The notes under the pieces are model-generated. The model searched no databases, was not told the DNA's origin, and saw only the letters and a list, made by a program, of their open reading frames with translations. The translations under genes and the position numbers were made by a program. From UBA4738 sp002413305 (GTDB lineage Bacteria; Actinomycetota; UBA4738), in the NCBI GenBank assembly GCA_036847185.1, contig DAIUAM010000042.1:1-27263 (forward strand): a stretch of 27,263 nucleotides of DNA, read 5' to 3'. Each line of letters opens with the position of its first letter. Within the stretch, counting starts at the first letter, position 1. Positions 22,961 to 27,263 of the stretch are shown piece after piece.

Positions 22961-25005
22961 GTCGCCCCCGCCCGGCCTTCGGTCCCTCGTCGAAGCACGG
23001 CGCCCAACGCGATCCGCACCCGCTGGTGCACCTCCTCCGGAGAGCCGTGCGCGTCGATCACCGCGAACCGTTCGGGGTTCTCCTCGGCGATCCGCAGGTA
23101 GGCATCCGAGACCTTCGCGTGGAAGGCCAGGTCTTCGGCCTCGATCCGGTCGGGATCCTGCGCCGCCCGGGACAGCCCCTCCTCGGGGTCGAGGTTGAGC
23201 AGCACCACCAGGTCCGGGGTGAGTCCTTGCGTTGCCCAGTCGTTCAACTTCGCCACGTCCTGCTCGCCGAGCCCCCGGGCCACTCCCTGGTACGCGAGCG
23301 ACGAATCGACGAACCGGTCGCACAACACGACCTTCCCCTCGGAAAGGGCGGGGCGGATCACGTGGGTCACGAGCTGGGCACGCGCCGCGGCGAACAGCAG
23401 CGCCTCGGCCCGCGCGTCGACGCGCCCGGTCGCGGGATCCAAGATGGTGGCCCGCAACCGGTCCCCGAAGTCGGTCCCGCCCGGCTCCCGGGTGACCAGC
23501 ACCTGGCATCCGATCTCCCGGGCGTACGCGGCGGCCAGTTCGATCTGCGTCCCTTTCCCCGAGCCTTCGACGCCCTCGAAGGTCACGAACACCCCGGGCC
23601 GCGGTTCGTGCCGCAGCTTCGGGGAGATGGTGAGCGGGCGGGGGCGAGCGAGACGCATGCGTCGGAGATTACGACGCGACCACAACCCCGCGAAGACGAC
23701 CACGCAACCCGCCGTCCACAGCGCGATTCGGGTCCCGCTGAAGTCGAGCACGTGCTCACCGACATGGACGAAGTGATGAAGGCCGGCCGCCGCGCCGAGC
23801 AGCGGGAACGCCACCAGCGCGAGGAACAGCGCCATGCGGGCCGAGATAGTGAGCGTGGCGAACGTGCGGCCCCGGAACTCGTCCTCCACGTTCTCCTGCA
23901 GCAACGTGTAACCGGTCACCCACGTCAGCCCGACGCCCACGCCCATCGGCACCGCGAAGACCGACGCCAGCGCGATCGATCTCATCGCCGCCAGCCCGAA
24001 CAGGCACGCGGCGGACCCGAGCATGGCGCCGTAGAACAGCCTGTCCTTCTCCACGAAACGGGTCAGGACGTTGAGGAGTCCAAGGCCCGCACCCATCCCG
24101 ATCCCGAACGCCGTGATCAGGTAGCCGAAGCCGGTTGCACCCGCATGGACGTCGAACCGCGCGAAGATCGGGCCGAGGGCGATCACGGCTCCGACGGCGC
24201 CGAACCCCAGGACGATGCCGAGCGTCATCGCCCGGACCAGCACGTGCTCCCCGAGGAACCGATACCCCTCCTTCGCCTCTTCCCAGGCCGACCGGAGGTT
24301 CAGCTTCGGCACGCTCCTGGCCCGGAGCCGGCTGGCCGCGTTCTGGCGCAGGTCGAGGCCCCACACCATCCGGGCCGAGAACGCGAACGTCACGGCGTCG
24401 AGCCACAGGGCCAGGAACTCCGGCGCATGCTTGAAGTAGGGAACGCCGTGTCCGATGGCGCCGGACACGCCGGCGAGGGCGGCGAAGATCGCGCCCCCCA
24501 GTGGGAGCGTCCCATACGTGGTGACCAGCCCGATGGAGTTCGCGTTCGCCAGCTGTCGCCGCGACACCATGTTGGGGATGCTCGCGTCCTTGGCGGGAGT
24601 CCAGAGCAGCGAAAGGCACTCGATGACGAACGAGAGAGCGAAGATCGCCCACAGGCCCGGCATGAAGGGCATCGACGCGTACAGGACCCCGCGGGCGATG
24701 TCCGCCGACACCATCAGCTTTCGGCGGTCGAATCGGTCGGTGAACACGCCGGCGAACGGGCCGAACAGGACGCTCGGGGAGAGACGGGCGAGCATCACGC
24801 CGGCCACGGCCAGACCGCCCCTCGCCGCCGTGCCACCGAGCCTTGCCACCAGCGCCGCCACAGCGACGAACCCGACCCAGTCGCCGAGCGAGGAGACGAG
24901 CATCGCCTTCCACAGCCGCGAGAAGGAGGGGTGGGTCAGCAGGGCCCGCAGGCCGTTCGGTTGCGGCCGCGGGAGCTCGGGGATCTCCTCGACGGCGCGC
25001 GACAT
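22957..25005 (-). CDS. tmk: MFS transporter-thymidylate kinase fusion
   Basis: A 682-residue two-part protein. Residues about 1-450 form an MFS-type membrane domain with many hydrophobic helices and the loop motif FTDRFDRRKLM (88-98). After an Arg-rich linker, residues about 470-670 are a complete thymidylate kinase: Walker A FEGVEGSGKGTQ (476-487), TREPGGTDFGDRLR, the DRFVDSSLAYQG motif, and a LID-like RAAQDPDRIEAE. Thymidylate kinase turns dTMP into dTDP. Such bifunctional fusions are known in actinobacteria; the transporter substrate is unknown. The ATG at 25005 has AGAGAG just upstream. The stop overlaps holB by 4 bp; topA ends 48 nt upstream. Confidence 0.93.
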   Translation of the reverse strand: MSRAVEEIPELPRPQPNGLRALLTHPSFSRLWKAMLVSSLGDWVGFVAVAALVARLGGTAARGGLAVAGVMLARLSPSVLFGPFAGVFTDRFDRRKLMVSADIARGVLYASMPFMPGLWAIFALSFVIECLSLLWTPAKDASIPNMVSRRQLANANSIGLVTTYGTLPLGGAIFAALAGVSGAIGHGVPYFKHAPEFLALWLDAVTFAFSARMVWGLDLRQNAASRLRARSVPKLNLRSAWEEAKEGYRFLGEHVLVRAMTLGIVLGFGAVGAVIALGPIFARFDVHAGATGFGYLITAFGIGMGAGLGLLNVLTRFVEKDRLFYGAMLGSAACLFGLAAMRSIALASVFAVPMGVGVGLTWVTGYTLLQENVEDEFRGRTFATLTISARMALFLALVAFPLLGAAAGLHHFVHVGEHVLDFSGTRIALWTAGCVVVFAGLWSRRNLRRMRLARPRPLTISPKLRHEPRPGVFVTFEGVEGSGKGTQIELAAAYAREIGCQVLVTREPGGTDFGDRLRATILDPATGRVDARAEALLFAAARAQLVTHVIRPALSEGKVVLCDRFVDSSLAYQGVARGLGEQDVAKLNDWATQGLTPDLVVLLNLDPEEGLSRAAQDPDRIEAEDLAFHAKVSDAYLRIAEENPERFAVIDAHGSPEEVHQRVRIALGAVLRRGTEGRAGAT

Positions 25006-25053
25006 CTCTCTAGTGCGAACCCGGGATTGGGACGGAACGGGGCGGCGACACCG

Positions 25054-27263
25054 TCAGCTGGCCTTGCGCGACCTCGACCGTTTCCCGCCCGACCCTGCCG
25101 CCGATCGGGCGCGGGTCCCGGCGCGGGCCTTCGCGCTGCCGGACCTCGAACCGGCAGGCTTGGGGCTCCCGGCCCGGGGCTTCGGGATGAGCTTCTGGGC
25201 TTCCTCGTCGGGGAGCTCGCTCCCGCCCTCGTCCCACGCACGCTTGCAGGCGATGCACCGCCGGGCCCCGCCCCGGGCCGCCACCACCAAGCCGCCGCAG
25301 TTGGGACAGGGCTCGGGGAACGGCTGCTGGTTCACGGCGAACGCGCACTGAGGGTACCGGCTGCAGGAGAAGAAGTTGCCGAAGCGGCCCCGGCGTTCGA
25401 CCAGTTCGCCCTGCTTGCATTCCGGGCAGGGGACGCCGGTACCCTTCGGTGGCTCCTTCTTGATGTACTTGCACTCCGGGTAGCCGCTGCAGCCCACGAA
25501 CGGTCCGAACCGCCCGATCCGCCGCTGGAGCTGCCGGCCGCATTCGGGACACGTCTCGTCGAGCAGCTCGGGCTCGGGCCGCTCGGCGCCGGAGACCTCC
25601 CGCGTGTACTTGCACTCGGGGTAGTTCTCGCACGCGATGAACTTCCCGTACCGGCCAAGCTTCTCCACGAGGTGACCGGGGGGGTCGCGGCCCTCTTCGG
25701 GACAGCGGGGGCAGAGCTCCGCGAGGATCTTCTCCGGCGGCTGGATCTTCGGCCCGACCAGGTCGACCTGCGCCTTGAAGGGGTCGTAGAACTCGCGAAG
25801 GACGGACACCCACCCCGCCTTCCCTTCGGCCACGTCGTCGAGCTCCTCCTCCAGGCGCGAGGTGAAGCCGACGTCGACGATCTCGGGGAAGTAGTCGACG
25901 AGCGTGTCGACCACAACCTCCCCGATGTCCTCCGGGTAGAACCGCTTGTCCTCCAGCCGCACGTACTTCCGGTCGAGCAGGGTGGAGATGGTCGGCGCGT
26001 AGGTCGAAGGCCTCCCGATCCCGTTCTCCTCGAGCGCCTTGACCAGGCTCGCCTCGGTGAAGCGGGGCGGCGGCTGGGTGAAGTGCTGCTCAGGCAGCAG
26101 CTCCAGAAGCCGCAACGCCTGTTCTGCGGTCAGACCGGGGAGCATCGATTCGGCATCCTCGTCGCTGGTGTCGTCGCGCCATTCGAAGTACACCCGCCGG
26201 AACCCGTCGAACTTCAGGGTCTGGCCGGTGGCCCGCAGGAGGTAGACGGGAGCGGTCGCGTCCTCCGGGCGCGCGCTGACGTCCACGCTGACCTGGTCGA
26301 ACCGCGCCTCGGCCATCTGGGAAGCCACGGTGCGCTGCCAGATCAGCCGGTACAGGCGACCCTGGTCCCGGTCGAGGATCCGGTCCATCTCGTCGGGGAG
26401 CCGGTGCGCGCCGGTCGGGCGGATGGCCTCGTGCGCCTCCTGGGCACCGCGCTGCTTCTTCCGGTACCGGCGCGGCTCGGCCAGGGCGTACTCCGGGCCG
26501 TACAGCTCCGTCACCAGCTGGGCCAGCTCGCCGAGCGCCTGCTCCGCGATGTTGACCGAGTCGGTCCGCATGTAGGTGATCAGCCCGACGTGACCCTCGC
26601 CGGGGAGGTTCACGCCTTCGTACAGACGCTGGGCGATCTGCATGGTCTTGCGCGAAGAGAACCCGAGCTTGCGGGCGGCCTCCTGTTGCAGCGTCGACGT
26701 GGTGAACGGCGGGGCCGGCGTCCGCTTGATCTCTCGCTGGCGGACCTCTTCGACCCGGTAGCGCGCGTTCCAGAGGCGGTCGACATGCACCTGCGCCTCT
26801 TCCTGCGTGGACAGGACCAGGCCCTTCTTGTCGGGCGAAGTGGCGAGCTTCTCCTCGCCCACCTGCACCAGACGCGCCAGGAACGGCTGCTGTTCGCCTT
26901 CGGGCGACAGCCGCGCGTCCACGCTCCAGTACTCCACGGGGACGAAGGCCTGGATCTCGCGTTCGCGATCCACGATCAGGCGGAGCGCGACGGACTGGAC
27001 GCGGCCGGCTGACAGCGCACGCCGGAGGCGCTTCGAAAGGAGCGGCGAGAGCTCGTACCCGACGATGCGGTCCAGGATCCTCCGGGCCTGCTGCGCGTCG
27101 ACCAGGTCGAAATCGATCCGGCGCGGGTGGCGGAACGCATCCTGCACCGCGTCGCGGGTGATCTCCGTGAACGTGACGCGGTTCGCCGTCTTCGGGTCGG
27201 CGCCGATCGACTCGGCGACGTGCCAGGCGATGGCCTCGCCCTCCCGGTCGAAGTCGGTGGCGA
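25054..27263 (-). CDS. topA: DNA topoisomerase I, 5'-partial
   Basis: The gene runs off the right edge; the visible part covers the C-terminal 735 or so residues. The first residues on the edge, ATDFDREGEAIAWH, are the TOPRIM DxDxxGE metal site. The catalytic tyrosine is in LITYMRTDSVN (codon 26572-26574). The C-terminal region holds three clear four-cysteine zinc-ribbon repeats (CPRC...CENYPEC, CPECG...CSGYPEC, CPEC...CSRYPQC) and a fourth shorter one (CPNCG...CIAC), then a Lys/Arg/Ser/Gly-rich tail of about 60 residues that ends in RSRKAS. The enzyme relaxes negative supercoils. The basic tail is common in actinobacterial TopA. The genuine start is outside the window. Confidence 0.97.
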   Translation of the reverse strand, partial: ATDFDREGEAIAWHVAESIGADPKTANRVTFTEITRDAVQDAFRHPRRIDFDLVDAQQARRILDRIVGYELSPLLSKRLRRALSAGRVQSVALRLIVDREREIQAFVPVEYWSVDARLSPEGEQQPFLARLVQVGEEKLATSPDKKGLVLSTQEEAQVHVDRLWNARYRVEEVRQREIKRTPAPPFTTSTLQQEAARKLGFSSRKTMQIAQRLYEGVNLPGEGHVGLITYMRTDSVNIAEQALGELAQLVTELYGPEYALAEPRRYRKKQRGAQEAHEAIRPTGAHRLPDEMDRILDRDQGRLYRLIWQRTVASQMAEARFDQVSVDVSARPEDATAPVYLLRATGQTLKFDGFRRVYFEWRDDTSDEDAESMLPGLTAEQALRLLELLPEQHFTQPPPRFTEASLVKALEENGIGRPSTYAPTISTLLDRKYVRLEDKRFYPEDIGEVVVDTLVDYFPEIVDVGFTSRLEEELDDVAEGKAGWVSVLREFYDPFKAQVDLVGPKIQPPEKILAELCPRCPEEGRDPPGHLVEKLGRYGKFIACENYPECKYTREVSGAERPEPELLDETCPECGRQLQRRIGRFGPFVGCSGYPECKYIKKEPPKGTGVPCPECKQGELVERRGRFGNFFSCSRYPQCAFAVNQQPFPEPCPNCGGLVVAARGGARRCIACKRAWDEGGSELPDEEAQKLIPKPRAGSPKPAGSRSGSAKARAGTRARSAAGSGGKRSRSRKAS

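Noticed and set aside
21623..23101. A 492-residue plus-strand frame
   Set aside because: It runs through the antisense of tRNA-Thr and holB, both well supported on the minus strand.
23026..27012. A 1328-residue plus-strand open frame across tmk and topA
   Set aside because: It is antisense to two well-identified genes; in very GC-rich DNA the complementary frames lack stops. Its residues show no domain.

Overview
The window is very GC-rich, densely packed chromosomal DNA, almost all of it read on the minus strand. Gene content and order point to an actinobacterium (Actinomycetota). Reading with transcription, the run metalloprotease (DUF2342 type)-tilS-hpt-ftsH-folE-folP-folB-folK-DUF2520-panC-coaX-lysS is the housekeeping order known from mycobacteria and streptomycetes. 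The topA-tmk-holB-tRNA-Thr group is also typical of that phylum, as is an MFS/thymidylate kinase fusion. Three runs of exactly 100 N, one of them flanked by a perfect 55-bp duplication, indicate a scaffolded short-read assembly, probably a metagenome bin. I cannot name the genus.

Layout. 1-2184 (plus strand): a short stand-alone response-regulator receiver and a secreted Asp-box (sialidase-fold) protein. 2290-15463 (minus): a long run of core genes for tRNA maturation (tilS), purine salvage (hpt), membrane proteolysis (ftsH), tetrahydrofolate synthesis (folE, folP, folB, folK), pantothenate/CoA synthesis (panC, coaX, a DUF2520 protein) and lysyl-tRNA synthesis (lysS). Most junctions are short gaps or 1-10 bp overlaps, so translation is probably coupled. 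Two genes usually not in this cluster, an alpha/beta hydrolase and a PPOX/F420-type flavoprotein, sit between folP and folB with the same tight junctions. 15531-17072: a membrane-anchored Pro/Ala/Glu repeat protein whose 24-bp repeats broke the assembly, then small ORFs including a short piece resembling the N-terminus of a PPOX-family protein.

17074-19437 (minus): a tight three-gene cassette of a VOC-fold dioxygenase/glyoxalase-like protein, a mercaptopyruvate-type sulfurtransferase and a LigB-type extradiol dioxygenase. The last gene is split in the assembly only by an artefact; collapsing the duplication restores a 283-residue protein. 19545-21556: a PEP mutase/isocitrate lyase-family protein and a class III nucleotide cyclase with a MerR-like N-terminus that is broken by a +1 frameshift in a run of five C. 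21664-27263: tRNA-Thr(CGT), DNA polymerase III delta-prime, the MFS-thymidylate kinase fusion, and topoisomerase I, which runs off the window edge.

The parts most worth following up are the dioxygenase-sulfurtransferase cassette, the two extra enzymes inside the folate operon, the DUF2520 protein coupled to panC, the repeat protein, and the frameshifted cyclase. I see no CRISPR array, transposase, integrase or prophage.
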